64,000 nt of DNA, taken from contig JAVBOA010000026.1 in assembly GCA_031551135.1 (NCBI GenBank), positions 1-64,000 on the forward strand, read 5' to 3'. The DNA is from JAITVM01 sp031551135 (GTDB lineage: Bacteria > Bacillota > Clostridia > Lachnospirales > JAITVM01). The notes below the pieces were generated by a model, which was given only the letters and a program-made list of their open reading frames with translations, was not told where the DNA came from and ran no database searches. Position numbers and translations under genes: made by a program. Every line of letters starts with the position of its first letter. Positions within the stretch are counted from its first letter, which is position 1. Of the stretch, positions 26,786-36,271 are shown in pieces.

Positions 26786-28013
26786 TATCTTAGGTGATGA
26801 TATCTATATTTGGCAGAAAATTGAAAATGAAATACAGGAAATCTGTAAATTGTTTAATATAGAAGAAGTCCGCACGCCGATTTTTGAATATACTGAATTA
26901 TTCAGCCGCGGAGTAGGCGAAACAACAGACGTTGTTCAAAAAGAAATGTATACTTTCACTACAAAAGGTGAAAAATCTTTGACGCTTAAGCCGGAAGGCA
27001 CGGCAGGAATTGTGCGTTCTTATTTGCAGCATGGACTTTTCGCAAATAAAATGCCTTGCAAATTATATTATGTTGCGCCGAATTTCAGATATGAGCAGCC
27101 ACAGTCGGGACGCTACAGGCAGTTTCATCAATTTGGTGTGGAGTATTTCGGTTCGGATTCGCCTGCTTGTGATGCTGAGGTTATTGGAATAGCGGATATG
27201 CTTTTAAAAAAGCTTGGAGTTAAAAATAATACGCTCTTTTTAAATTCGCTTGGCGGACCGGAATGCCGCAAAAAATATAATCTTGTATTGACAGAATATT
27301 TGAAAAAGCATTATGACAGCCTTTGTCCGACTTGCAAAGAACGTCTTGAAAAAAATCCGTTACGGGTTTTGGATTGCAAAGTGGAAGCTTGCGCACCGAT
27401 AATCGAAAACGCTCCTGTTACTTTGGACGTTTTGGATACAGAATGCCGCAATCATTTTGAGGATCTTCAGAAAATATTGACAGCCTCCGGCATTGAGTTT
27501 AAAATTAATGCGAAAATCGTTCGGGGTTTGGATTATTATACAAGAACTGTTTTTGAATTTGTAAATGACGAGGTACATGGCTCTGTCGGCGGCGGCGGAC
27601 GCTACGACGGCTTGGTTGAACAATTGGGCGGCGCAAAAACTCCGGCTGTTGGATTCGCAATGGGCATGGAGCGGATTATTTTGGCGCTAAAAAGTCAAAA
27701 TGCCACTATTGCTTCGAAACCAAGAACAGAAATATTTATTGGATTTATCGGCGACAACGGTTTTTTGAAATCTCAGAAATTTGTAAAGGATTTGCGTGAA
27801 AAAGGAATCATTGCGGAATCGGATATTATTAAACGCTCGGTTAAAGCGCAGATGAAATACGCTGACAAAATAAATGCGAAATATACAATAATTCTCGGAG
27901 ACAGTGAAATTGAATCGGGCAGAGCCAATATTAAAAATATGGATATCGGCGAATCAGTGGAAATTAATATAAATGAAATTTATGAGTATATAAAAGGAGA
28001 AAGCCATGAGTGA
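26754..28013 (+). CDS. hisS: Histidyl-tRNA synthetase
   Basis: 419 residues, class II synthetase. APKGTNDI at the N-terminus, motif 2 region (YYVAPNFRYEQPQSGRYRQFHQFGVEYFG), the histidine-A motif RGLDYYTRTVFEF and class II motif 3 (VGFAMGMERII), plus an anticodon-binding domain. GTG start at 26754 with AAAGGAGTGG upstream, inside the end of hemZ. Overlaps aspS by 8 bp. Confidence 0.97.
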   Translation: MKIIAPKGTNDILGDDIYIWQKIENEIQEICKLFNIEEVRTPIFEYTELFSRGVGETTDVVQKEMYTFTTKGEKSLTLKPEGTAGIVRSYLQHGLFANKMPCKLYYVAPNFRYEQPQSGRYRQFHQFGVEYFGSDSPACDAEVIGIADMLLKKLGVKNNTLFLNSLGGPECRKKYNLVLTEYLKKHYDSLCPTCKERLEKNPLRVLDCKVEACAPIIENAPVTLDVLDTECRNHFEDLQKILTASGIEFKINAKIVRGLDYYTRTVFEFVNDEVHGSVGGGGRYDGLVEQLGGAKTPAVGFAMGMERIILALKSQNATIASKPRTEIFIGFIGDNGFLKSQKFVKDLREKGIIAESDIIKRSVKAQMKYADKINAKYTIILGDSEIESGRANIKNMDIGESVEININEIYEYIKGESHE

Positions 28014-29790
28014 ATCAATGCTGGGTATGAAAAGAACGCATTATTGTGCGGACGTAAATGAAGAATTTATTGGTCAGGAAGTTACCGTTATGGGTTGGGT
28101 AAACCATAATCGAAATTTCGGTCCGTTTTTATTCATCACGCTAAGAGACCGCACGGGAATTGTGCAAGCATATTTTAATCAGGAAGAGAACAAAGAACTT
28201 TTTGATAAGGCTTCGGCTTTGCGCGGCGAATTCGTTGTTGGGATAAGCGGCAAAGTTATTGCACGTACGGAAAAAAATATAAATCCGGCTTTGAAAACCG
28301 GAAAAATCGAAATTCAGGTGAATAGTCTGAAAATTCTTTCTGAGGCTGAAATTCCGCCGTTTACACCGTCTGATGTGGGCGTTAAGGATGATTTGAGATT
28401 AAAATACAGATATATAGATTTACGCCGTGCCGAATTGCAAAAGAATTTCTTTGTAAGGCATAAAATGGCGCAAGTTGTGCGGAGTTTTCTGGATAAAGAA
28501 GGATATATCGAAGTTGAAACACCGGTTTTGACAAAATCAACTCCGGAAGGCGCACGCGATTATCTTGTGCCCAGCCGTATTTATCCCGGAAATTTTTATG
28601 CTTTGCCGCAATCGCCACAGCTTTTTAAACAATTGTTAATGATTTCGGGTTTTGACAGGTATTTCCAAATAACAAAATGCTTTAGAGACGAAGACCTTCG
28701 AGCCGACCGTCAGCCGGAATTCACTCAAATAGATACCGAATTGTCTTTTGTTGACCAAGATGATATCCTGGAAATAAACGAAAGACTGTATAAGGAAATT
28801 TTCAAAAAAATGCTTGATGTGGAAATTGAACTTCCGATTCAAAGAATGCCGTATATTGAAGCAATGACACGATACGGTATTGATAAACCGGATATTCGTT
28901 TTGGTATGGAGCTTGTAAATATTACCGGTATCGTTAAAAATTCCGAGTTCGGAGTTTTCGAAAATGTGATAAATGCAGGCGGTTCTGTACAGGGAATTTG
29001 CGTTAAAGGCGCAGCTTCTATGCCAAGAAAACAAATCGATTCTTTGGTTGAATTTGTGAAAGATTACGGCGCAAAAGGTTTGGCTTGGATAAATGTTCTC
29101 GAAAACGAAATCAAAACGACTTTATCAAAATTCTTTGATGAAAATAGATTGAATGAAATCCTAAAAGCGTTCGGCGCAGAAGCGGGCGATTTAGTTTTAA
29201 TTTGTGCGGATAAAACAGAAACGGTTTGGGATTCGCTTGGCAATTTGAGGAACGAAATCGCAAAAAGATTGAATCTATACAATCCGAATGAATATAAATT
29301 GCTTTGGGTTACTGAATTTCCGCTTTTTGAGTGGTCAGAAGAAGATAACAGATTTTATGCGAAACATCATCCGTTTACTTCTCCAATGGATGAAGATATA
29401 GATTTGATGGACAGTGACCCGATTAATGTACGTGCGAAGGCTTATGACCTTGTTATAAACGGTTATGAATTGGGAAGCGGCTCAATCAGAATACATCAGC
29501 GTGAAGTTCAAGAAAAAATATTCAAGATTTTAGGGTTCACGCCTGAGGAAATAAATGAAAAATTTGGATTTATAATTGAAGCATTTAAATACGGCGCGCC
29601 GCCGCACGGCGGAATTGCTTTCGGTTTTGACCGTCTGACAATGATTATCACGGGCTGCAATAATATCCGTGACGTAGTTGCTTTCCCGAAAGTAAAAGAT
29701 GCTTCCTGCCCGATGACAGACACACCAAGTTCTGTCGATGAAAAGCAGCTTCTTGAATTAGGGATTTCTGTTTGTAAAAAAGAAAATTAG
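28006..29790 (+). CDS. aspS: Aspartyl-tRNA synthetase
   Basis: 594 residues of bacterial type. The N-terminal OB fold (VTVMGWVNHNRNFGPFLFITLRDRTGIVQ) is followed by class II motifs including FRDEDLRADRQPEFTQIDTELSF, the inserted GAD domain, and motif 3 GGIAFGFDRLTMI. Translationally coupled to hisS through an 8-bp overlap. Whether it is discriminating or also charges tRNA-Asn cannot be told here. Confidence 0.97.
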   Translation: MSESMLGMKRTHYCADVNEEFIGQEVTVMGWVNHNRNFGPFLFITLRDRTGIVQAYFNQEENKELFDKASALRGEFVVGISGKVIARTEKNINPALKTGKIEIQVNSLKILSEAEIPPFTPSDVGVKDDLRLKYRYIDLRRAELQKNFFVRHKMAQVVRSFLDKEGYIEVETPVLTKSTPEGARDYLVPSRIYPGNFYALPQSPQLFKQLLMISGFDRYFQITKCFRDEDLRADRQPEFTQIDTELSFVDQDDILEINERLYKEIFKKMLDVEIELPIQRMPYIEAMTRYGIDKPDIRFGMELVNITGIVKNSEFGVFENVINAGGSVQGICVKGAASMPRKQIDSLVEFVKDYGAKGLAWINVLENEIKTTLSKFFDENRLNEILKAFGAEAGDLVLICADKTETVWDSLGNLRNEIAKRLNLYNPNEYKLLWVTEFPLFEWSEEDNRFYAKHHPFTSPMDEDIDLMDSDPINVRAKAYDLVINGYELGSGSIRIHQREVQEKIFKILGFTPEEINEKFGFIIEAFKYGAPPHGGIAFGFDRLTMIITGCNNIRDVVAFPKVKDASCPMTDTPSSVDEKQLLELGISVCKKEN

Positions 29791-29791
29791 A

Positions 29792-29820
29792 TTGCATTAA
29801 GATTTTTATTGTGATATAAT
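29792..29820 (+). promoter_or_regulatory. rplS promoter
   Basis: TTGCAT (29792-29797), 17 bp, TATAAT (29815-29820), directly after the aspS stop. Confidence 0.8.
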
Positions 29821-29836
29821 TCTTTACTGTAAATAC

Positions 29837-29874
29837 GGATGTTCCTCTTTTGCAAATGGCATTACCGAACATCC
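29837..29874 (+). promoter_or_regulatory. Putative L19 leader hairpin
   Basis: GGATGTTC (29837-29844) pairs perfectly with GAACATCC (29867-29874) in the 5' leader between the promoter and the rplS ribosome site. Firmicutes are known to have an autoregulatory L19 leader at this position. I identify it by place and shape, not by a covariance search. Confidence 0.55.
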
Positions 29875-29894
29875 TATAAAAAGGAGAAAGTCAG

Positions 29895-30257
29895 ATGAAC
29901 AAAATTATCAAAGAACTTGAAGACGCTCAATTAAAGCAAAATATTACTAATTTTAAAGTCGGCGACACTGTGCGTGTTTTCGCAAAGGTTGTCGAGGGCG
30001 CAAGAGAGCGTATACAGGTTTTTGAAGGCGTAGTTATTAAAAGGCAAAACGGCGGTATCAAAGAAACTGTAACGGTTAGAAGAATCGCCAGCGGTATCGG
30101 AGTAGAAAGAACATGGCCGATACATTCGCCAAGAATTGATAAAATCGAAGTAATTCGCCGCGGTATCGTAAGACGCGCTAAATTATTCTATCTTCGAGGT
30201 AAATTCGGAAAATCTGCAAAAATCAAAGAAGACATTAAAGCCAGACAATCTAAATAA
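29895..30257 (+). CDS. rplS: 50S ribosomal protein L19
   Basis: 120 residues. The family core is clear: FKVGDTVRVFAKVVEGARERIQVFEGVVI, then TVRRIASGIGVERTWPIHSPRI and RRAKLFYLRGKFGKSAKIKE. AAAGGAG precedes the ATG. It has its own promoter, leader and terminator. Confidence 0.98.
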   Translation: MNKIIKELEDAQLKQNITNFKVGDTVRVFAKVVEGARERIQVFEGVVIKRQNGGIKETVTVRRIASGIGVERTWPIHSPRIDKIEVIRRGIVRRAKLFYLRGKFGKSAKIKEDIKARQSK

Positions 30258-30260
30258 TAT

Positions 30261-30295
30261 AAAAGGTGTTTCAAAATTTTTTGAAGCACCTTTTT
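30261..30295 (+). terminator. rplS terminator
   Basis: AAAAGGTGTTTCAA pairs with TTGAAGCACCTTTTT, ending in a T-run. Confidence 0.85.
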
Positions 30296-30333
30296 GTAAT
30301 AAAGAAGGAAAAGCTATACTTTGGGGGTAAATC

Positions 30334-30891
30334 ATGCTGGATAAATATATAAAAAATAAAGTTTTGAAAGAAATTTTGGACTGGGTCATTGCCTTTGCCT
30401 TTGCATATATAATGTTTCTTATTGTTCAGACATTTTTATTTCAGAATGCGAAAGTCGATGGAATTTCTATGGAGCCGACTTTGCAGGACGGAGATTTTGT
30501 TATAATAAACAGACTCCAATATTATTTGAATGAGCCGGAATATAACGATATAGTTGCTTTTCCGTATCAGCAAAATAGATCTAAAAAATTTATAAAAAGG
30601 ATTATCGGAAAACCGAAAGATATTATTGATATAAAAGACGGAAACGTATATGTAAACGGGAATTTAGTGGAAAATACTTTTTCGAATTTTGCAACCGAAC
30701 CGCGTGAATTAGATTATCCTGTAGAAGTTCCCGAAGGATATTATTTTGCACTGGGCGATAACCGTGCGGACAGCCACGACAGCCGATTCTATGACGTTGG
30801 ATTTGTTGAGCGGAAAGATTTGATCGGAAGAGTGAAAACCCGCATTTGGCCTTTGGGAAAATTCGGAACTATTACAGAAAACAAGGATTGA
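30334..30891 (+). CDS. lepB: Signal peptidase I
   Basis: 185 residues: a short cytoplasmic tail, one membrane helix (WVIAFAFAYIMFLIVQTFLF), catalytic Ser in DGISMEPTL, catalytic Lys in KKFIKRIIGKP, and the family box GDNRADSHDSR. It cleaves signal peptides of exported proteins such as the secreted enzymes in this window. GGGGG precedes ATG 30334. rbgA follows 4 bases later, a common clostridial arrangement after rplS. Confidence 0.97.
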   Translation: MLDKYIKNKVLKEILDWVIAFAFAYIMFLIVQTFLFQNAKVDGISMEPTLQDGDFVIINRLQYYLNEPEYNDIVAFPYQQNRSKKFIKRIIGKPKDIIDIKDGNVYVNGNLVENTFSNFATEPRELDYPVEVPEGYYFALGDNRADSHDSRFYDVGFVERKDLIGRVKTRIWPLGKFGTITENKD

Positions 30892-30895
30892 TAAA

Positions 30896-31744
30896 ATGGA
30901 TATACATTGGTACCCCGGCCATATGGCCAAAACGAAAAGAATGATTGTAGAAAATATTTCGCTTGTTGATATAGTGATTGAGCTTTTAGATGCTCGGATT
31001 CCAATCAGCAGTAAAAATCCTGATATTGACGATTTAGCAAAAAATAAAAAGAGAATAGTTATTTTAAATAAATCCGATTTAGCCGACGAAAATATCACGA
31101 AAAAATGGGTTGATTATTTTGAGAAGCTGGATAAAAAAGTTATTTTGGCAAATTCGGTAAAAGGCATTGGCTTGAACGAAATACTTTCGGTTTCCAATCA
31201 GCTAATGGAAGAAAAAATCGCCAGACAAAAAGCTCGAGGCAGGATTTTTGTGCCGATACGTGCTATGATTGTCGGAATCCCGAATGTCGGAAAATCTACT
31301 CTTATCAATAAAATTTCCGGGAGAAATATCACACAAACCGCCGACCGCCCGGGCGTTACAAGGAATAAACAATGGGTTAAGCTCAGAAAAGACTTCGAAC
31401 TTTTGGATACGCCGGGGATTCTGTGGCCGAAATTTGAAGATATTGAAATCGGAATAAAATTAGCGGCTACCGGCGCTATAAAAGACGAGATTATTGATAT
31501 CGAGACTCTTGCGCTAAGGCTAATAGAAAAACTAATGGATTTTTATCCAATGGCGGTTTCCGAACGCTACAAAATTGAAATAACTGAAAATGATACTGCA
31601 TTAGAGATTTTGGAAAAAATCGGAGAGCGTCGCGGATTCAAGATGAAAGGCGGCGTTATCGATTTAAATAAATCGGCGATAGTGCTATTGGATGAATTCA
31701 GAGATTGTAAATTAGGCAGAATTTCTTTGGAAATTCCGAATTGA
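30896..31744 (+). CDS. rbgA: Ribosome biogenesis GTPase RbgA (YlqF)
   Basis: 282 residues with circularly permuted GTPase motifs: NKSDL (G4) precedes GIPNVGKSTLINKI (G1) and DTPGILWP (G3). The N-terminus DIHWYPGHMAKTKR is the family signature. It assists late 50S assembly. Translationally linked to lepB. Confidence 0.97.
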   Translation: MDIHWYPGHMAKTKRMIVENISLVDIVIELLDARIPISSKNPDIDDLAKNKKRIVILNKSDLADENITKKWVDYFEKLDKKVILANSVKGIGLNEILSVSNQLMEEKIARQKARGRIFVPIRAMIVGIPNVGKSTLINKISGRNITQTADRPGVTRNKQWVKLRKDFELLDTPGILWPKFEDIEIGIKLAATGAIKDEIIDIETLALRLIEKLMDFYPMAVSERYKIEITENDTALEILEKIGERRGFKMKGGVIDLNKSAIVLLDEFRDCKLGRISLEIPN

Positions 31745-31773
31745 TTACTATATTGACAACCGAAAAAAAAGTA

Positions 31774-31810
31774 CACCCCTTCCGCCCAACCTACCTGCGC
31801 GGAAGGGGTG
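31774..31810 (-). terminator. Terminator of the minus-strand gene
   Basis: CACCCCTTCCGC (31774-31785) and GCGGAAGGGGTG (31799-31810) are a perfect 12-bp stem. Read on the minus strand it is followed by a run of eight T soon after the stem, so it terminates the gene at 31836-32543, and perhaps also rbgA. Confidence 0.85.
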
Positions 31811-31835
31811 TCAAAATCTAATCGTTCGCCGGTAC

Positions 31836-32543
31836 TTAAGAATTAATAAATTTCAATATTTTTTTGGGATTGGCGTTTGGATTTAGTTTATAAATTTGTT
31901 CGGTTATGATTTCTACAGCTGTATCTTTTTCTATTTCAGAAGCTTTTGAAATAATTTCACTACCCCAAAAATCTTCGGTCATACAAAAAACTGTTGATGA
32001 CCAACCGTATTCTTCACCTTTTTGAGAAATTTTTTGCTGTCTACCGCACATTGTTATATACATTTTTGTTTGTAGTTCAACTAAGGCGCGCTCAAACTGC
32101 GGCTTTTCTTCCTTGGCGAATCCGCCGATTTGTTTTATTCCGTGAAGTGGAAGCGTACCGTTTTCATTGATTGTATCATAAATTCTTTTTGCATGATTGC
32201 TGATAAGACCGTCGGAATATTCCTCATCAAATGATTTATTTTCTCTGCGTACTGCCAAAAAATATGAAATCCAATCTTTCGTGATAAAGCCGCTTTTTTT
32301 GAAGAAAAACTTTGCATAAGCGATGTCATTGCGTTCGTCTAATACTCTCATCCGCCATTCCCAAGGGTCGGTTTCCGGGTCGCCGGTATGCCAGCGCACC
32401 GGCGTTTCGTACGGAGGATCTTCGTTCCAGCTCCATGGCACTATTGAGTAAATCCCTTCGTTATTCCCGCCGCCCATAGAAAATCCGGCATTAATCAGTC
32501 CTTTGATAAAATCATCATAATTTTTTATTTGTAAATCATTCAA
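31836..32543 (-). CDS. Conserved protein of unknown function
   Basis: 235 residues, no signal peptide or membrane segment. Recognisable features are an aromatic acidic block (VPWSWNEDPPYETPVRWHTGDPETDPWEWRM), the phrase YAKFFFKKSGFITKDW, and a central helical region (NHAKRIYDTINENGTLPLHGIKQIGGF) that looks like a winged-helix scaffold. Similar proteins occur widely in Clostridia and Bacilli, and I recall some annotated as AlkZ-related, but I cannot confirm this. TTG start with an excellent AAGGAGGA site. It is monocistronic with its own terminator. Confidence 0.7.
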   Translation of the reverse strand: MNDLQIKNYDDFIKGLINAGFSMGGGNNEGIYSIVPWSWNEDPPYETPVRWHTGDPETDPWEWRMRVLDERNDIAYAKFFFKKSGFITKDWISYFLAVRRENKSFDEEYSDGLISNHAKRIYDTINENGTLPLHGIKQIGGFAKEEKPQFERALVELQTKMYITMCGRQQKISQKGEEYGWSSTVFCMTEDFWGSEIISKASEIEKDTAVEIITEQIYKLNPNANPKKILKFINS

Positions 32544-32891
32544 AATAAAATCCTCCTTCGAGATTCATCTCAATAATTAAGTCAAATTCCTATAAAAATA
32601 AAGTGTTTTCTACATTTTATCACGCTTAAACAAAATAAAAAATTACTATTAAGATAAAATTTTAAATGTCGATAAAAATTATATTAGGATTTTCGGAAAA
32701 AAAGAAATCATAGGTCTTTTTTTAAATAATACTATTTTCATTTTGATAAGTAGAAAAAAATTTTTCACAGCGGAGCGTTTCGCGCAATGTTTCTAGCGCG
32801 AAATGAAATATTTTTTTCTGTCCTTTATAATGAAAATAGTATAATACTATTTTCATTATGGAAGATAAAAAAATAAAAAAACGGTGATACG
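32544..32891. other. Intergenic region with tandem MITE
   Basis: 348 bp between divergent genes: AT-rich promoter DNA (no clear boxes), one long MITE and a half-element. No gene seen. Confidence 0.6.
32730..32872 (-). mobile_element. MITE-like element, long form, plus adjoining half-element
   Basis: 32730-32841 is a 112-bp reverse-orientation copy flanked by TAA (32727-32729, 32842-32844). Immediately after the right TAA a second left end starts (32845, TACTATTTTCATTATGGAAG), with no matching right end. The two are therefore in tandem, sharing one TAA. Confidence 0.8.
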
Positions 32892-35800
32892 ATGACTGAC
32901 GACGAAAATAAATTATTTACGAATTTTACAGAATTAATGGCGCTGGACAATATTTTGCTATTTGAACTTTATCCGGAAAAAGAACAATTAATTCTGCATA
33001 AGAGTGATTTTACAAAATTTCTTTTAGGGTTTGAAAATAAAACCACTATAAATAATTGCATGTCTTTTTTTAATAAAGTAATTCATCCGGATGATTTTGG
33101 AAAGATAGACAATGCAATTAAGAATATTTCCTTGGGAAGAGAAGTAAGACATACGCAATGCCGGATAAGGCATTTTGAATTGAAAGAATGGACTGAAGTA
33201 ATGATTTCCTCAAATAGGGATTCATCTAGTCTCGGTCTGCATGTTTTAGGGATAATCCGGGTGTTATCCGAAGATGAAATATACAGCATGAAATACAAAA
33301 CGGATTTAAAACTAAAAATGATTTTGGATTATAATCCGACAATTTGTATTATTTTCGATTCAGAAGGAAAAATACTTGATATTAATAAAGCGGCTTGTAT
33401 TTTGTTCAATCTGCCAAATAAACAAAGTTTTATTGAAAAATTTCTCGAGCTTTTTCCTGAGCTTCAGCCGGATGGAAAGAATTCTATTGAAAAAATGAGA
33501 TATTTAATTTCTGAATCGGTCAAAGGCAAAAAAATAGTTGTTGACTGGCTGCATCAAGATCTGCTTAATAGACCGATTGAAACAAAAGTCACTTTGGTAC
33601 CGGTTAAGGCCAATAATAGCTCCTATGTTTTGGCATATATTGAAGATATGCGCATGACGCACCAAATGATCAGAGCGATAAAAGAGCTAAAAACCGAAAT
33701 GGAAAATTCCAAGGGCTTGATGCTCGATTCGTCGCCTCTGGCTTGTGATATGTGGGACGATGAAATGAATATGATTTTTTGCAATAAATCGGCGTATGAA
33801 CTTTTCGGATTATCGAGTATCGAAGAATATTGTGAAAATCACAGACTTTTATCGGCTGAATATCAGGAAAACGGCCGTCTTTCTTCGGAATATGCGCCCG
33901 AGATGGTATCGATTGCGATAAAAAACAGCGAGCATACTTTTAATTGGCTGCACAGAAAAATCACCGGCGAAATTATTCCGGCAAGAGTTACGTTAAAAAA
34001 AGTTAATTACGGAGATTCTTTCAGAATAATCGGTTATATATATGATTTAAGGGCGGAGATGCAAGCGAATAAGCAAGCGTTTGAGGCTGACCAAAGAAGT
34101 AAATTGATGACAGAAATAAATCCGATTACGACTACTATCTGGAATAGTAAATGTGAACTTATAGATTGTAATGCGTCTGCTCTAAAAATGTTTAGAGTCG
34201 AAAGCATAGAAGAGCTGCAGGACAATTTTATGAAATTCTTTCCGGAATATCAGCCGGACGGCAGGCTAAGCGAAGTTGCTTTTAAAGAGAACATGAATTT
34301 TGCTAATCTTGAAGGTAAAAGAACATTGGAAAGTGTTCATAAAGACTCAAAAGGAAATTTATTTTTAACGGAAGTTATTATGTTTCGTGTGAAATTAATG
34401 GATGAAGAATGTATTGTTGCATATACAAGGGATATCAGCGCCGAACGTGAAATTATTTCTGTAATGAAAAAGGCGAAAGAGGCCGCAGAGCAAGGCGAAA
34501 AAGCTAAATCCAGCTTTTTGGCAAATATGAGCCATGAAATCCGCACACCGATGAATGCCATAATCGGAATGTCCGAATTGCTTTTGCATGAGGAGCTTAG
34601 CGAAAAACAACATCGTTTCGTTCAAGATATTAACGTTTCATCAACAAGCCTTTTATCGATTATCAATGATATTTTGGATTTTTCTAAAATAGAGGCCGGC
34701 AAATTGGAGCTTGTTAAAAACAATTATTCGATTCGCAGTCTTTTGGATAATATTGCTTCGAGTATGAGAGTTGTTGCAGAAAAGAAAAATCTAGAATTTA
34801 TTTCGTCAATTTCGGATGAACTGCCAATATGTCTTTACGGCGACGATGTGAAATTAAGACAGATTTTAACGAATTTATTAAGCAATGCAGTGAAATTTAC
34901 AAAATATGGTTTTGTTTCTTTCCATGCGGATATTTCTAATAACGATGGCGAAGAATTGGTTTTTAGTATAAAAGACAGCGGAATTGGCATAAAAGCAGAG
35001 AATTTTAACAGATTGTTTAATCCTTTTGAGCAATTGGACAAAGTTGAAAATAAAAATGTTGAAGGCACGGGGCTTGGCCTTGTAATAACTAAGCGGATAA
35101 TTGAAATGATGAACGGCGGCATTGAGATGATTTCCGAATACGGAAAAGGCACAGAGTTTATCGTCAGACTTCCGCTTATTATCGGTGACGTTTCTAAAAT
35201 GAACAGTGATATAAAAGATTTCAGATTTGTAAAAGCCAAGAATGCAGAAATTTTAGTGGTAGACGATGTCGAAGCGAATCTGCGGGTGATTTCGGCGCTT
35301 TTAGAAATGTCGGGAATTATTTGCGATACTGCAAGCAGCGGTTCGGACGGAATCGAAAAGATTAAAAATAAAGATTATGATATTGTATTTATGGATCATA
35401 TGATGCCCGAAATGGACGGAATAGAAACATGCAGGAAAATACGTTCTTTGGGCGGAAAATTCGAAAATATAAAAATTATTGCACTCACGGCGAATGCTGT
35501 TTCCGGCGCGCGCGAAACAATGCTCGAAGCCGGAATGGATGACTTTTTGTCAAAACCCATTGATAAAATGTTATTAAATGGAATACTTATTAAACATTTG
35601 CCAAACTCTAAAATAGATGAGATACAGGAAATCGAAGAAAATTTCATTGGTGAGCTTTCGGATATTCTTAAAAAAGTTAAGTTAATTAAGGGAATCGACC
35701 TTGAATATGCGCTTTCGCTTATGGGAAATAATCAAAAAATTTATGAAAATGCTTTAGCTTTCTTTTTAAAGCAATATGAAAATACTAGGAAGAAATTAGT

Positions 35801-36260
35801 TCAGCATCTCGAAAGCTTAGATTCAAAGGCTTTTGCAGTAGAAATTCACGGTGCGAAAGGTTATTTAAGAACATTGGGGGCTATAAAATTATCAGACGAA
35901 GCCAAGAATATGGAAATGGCGGCTAAACAAGGCGATATTGGATTTTGTTTAGAGCATTTTGACAGTTTCCTTAGAGGCTATCAAAAAATGAATGATGATT
36001 TGTCGGATGTTTTTCTGAGTACAGATTGTGTTTCTTTAGAAACCGTGGAGATTGATGAGCTGGTTAATGCGCTTGAAAAAGTAAAAGATGACCTTGAAAA
36101 TTATCTTTTGGATGCTCCCGAAGAAATTGTATCGAGATATATAAAAATGACATTTGGAGAAAAAATAGATACCAAGCTTTCTGAGCTAATGGATAAAATT
36201 TCGCAAATGGATTATTTTGGAGCTATTGAAACCGTTGACGAAATATTATTACTTGATTGA
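32892..36260 (+). CDS. PAS-domain hybrid sensor histidine kinase with receiver and Hpt domains
   Basis: 1122 residues, no clear membrane segments, so probably cytoplasmic. There are about four PAS-like segments in the first 510 residues (repeats with FELFPELQPDGK / FFPEYQPDGRLS ends), HisKA with SFLANMSHEIRTPMNAII (His about 548), HATPase (NLLSNAVKF; GTGLGLVITKRI), a receiver with FMDHMMPEMDG (phospho-Asp about 833) and an Hpt domain with EIHGAKGYLR (His about 984). It is a complete internal phosphorelay. It lies 11 bases before a receiver protein and just upstream of the malonate operon. The ribosome site before ATG 32892 is weak. Confidence 0.92.
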   Translation: MTDDENKLFTNFTELMALDNILLFELYPEKEQLILHKSDFTKFLLGFENKTTINNCMSFFNKVIHPDDFGKIDNAIKNISLGREVRHTQCRIRHFELKEWTEVMISSNRDSSSLGLHVLGIIRVLSEDEIYSMKYKTDLKLKMILDYNPTICIIFDSEGKILDINKAACILFNLPNKQSFIEKFLELFPELQPDGKNSIEKMRYLISESVKGKKIVVDWLHQDLLNRPIETKVTLVPVKANNSSYVLAYIEDMRMTHQMIRAIKELKTEMENSKGLMLDSSPLACDMWDDEMNMIFCNKSAYELFGLSSIEEYCENHRLLSAEYQENGRLSSEYAPEMVSIAIKNSEHTFNWLHRKITGEIIPARVTLKKVNYGDSFRIIGYIYDLRAEMQANKQAFEADQRSKLMTEINPITTTIWNSKCELIDCNASALKMFRVESIEELQDNFMKFFPEYQPDGRLSEVAFKENMNFANLEGKRTLESVHKDSKGNLFLTEVIMFRVKLMDEECIVAYTRDISAEREIISVMKKAKEAAEQGEKAKSSFLANMSHEIRTPMNAIIGMSELLLHEELSEKQHRFVQDINVSSTSLLSIINDILDFSKIEAGKLELVKNNYSIRSLLDNIASSMRVVAEKKNLEFISSISDELPICLYGDDVKLRQILTNLLSNAVKFTKYGFVSFHADISNNDGEELVFSIKDSGIGIKAENFNRLFNPFEQLDKVENKNVEGTGLGLVITKRIIEMMNGGIEMISEYGKGTEFIVRLPLIIGDVSKMNSDIKDFRFVKAKNAEILVVDDVEANLRVISALLEMSGIICDTASSGSDGIEKIKNKDYDIVFMDHMMPEMDGIETCRKIRSLGGKFENIKIIALTANAVSGARETMLEAGMDDFLSKPIDKMLLNGILIKHLPNSKIDEIQEIEENFIGELSDILKKVKLIKGIDLEYALSLMGNNQKIYENALAFFLKQYENTRKKLVQHLESLDSKAFAVEIHGAKGYLRTLGAIKLSDEAKNMEMAAKQGDIGFCLEHFDSFLRGYQKMNDDLSDVFLSTDCVSLETVEIDELVNALEKVKDDLENYLLDAPEEIVSRYIKMTFGEKIDTKLSELMDKISQMDYFGAIETVDEILLLD

Positions 36261-36271
36261 GGTGGAAATTG

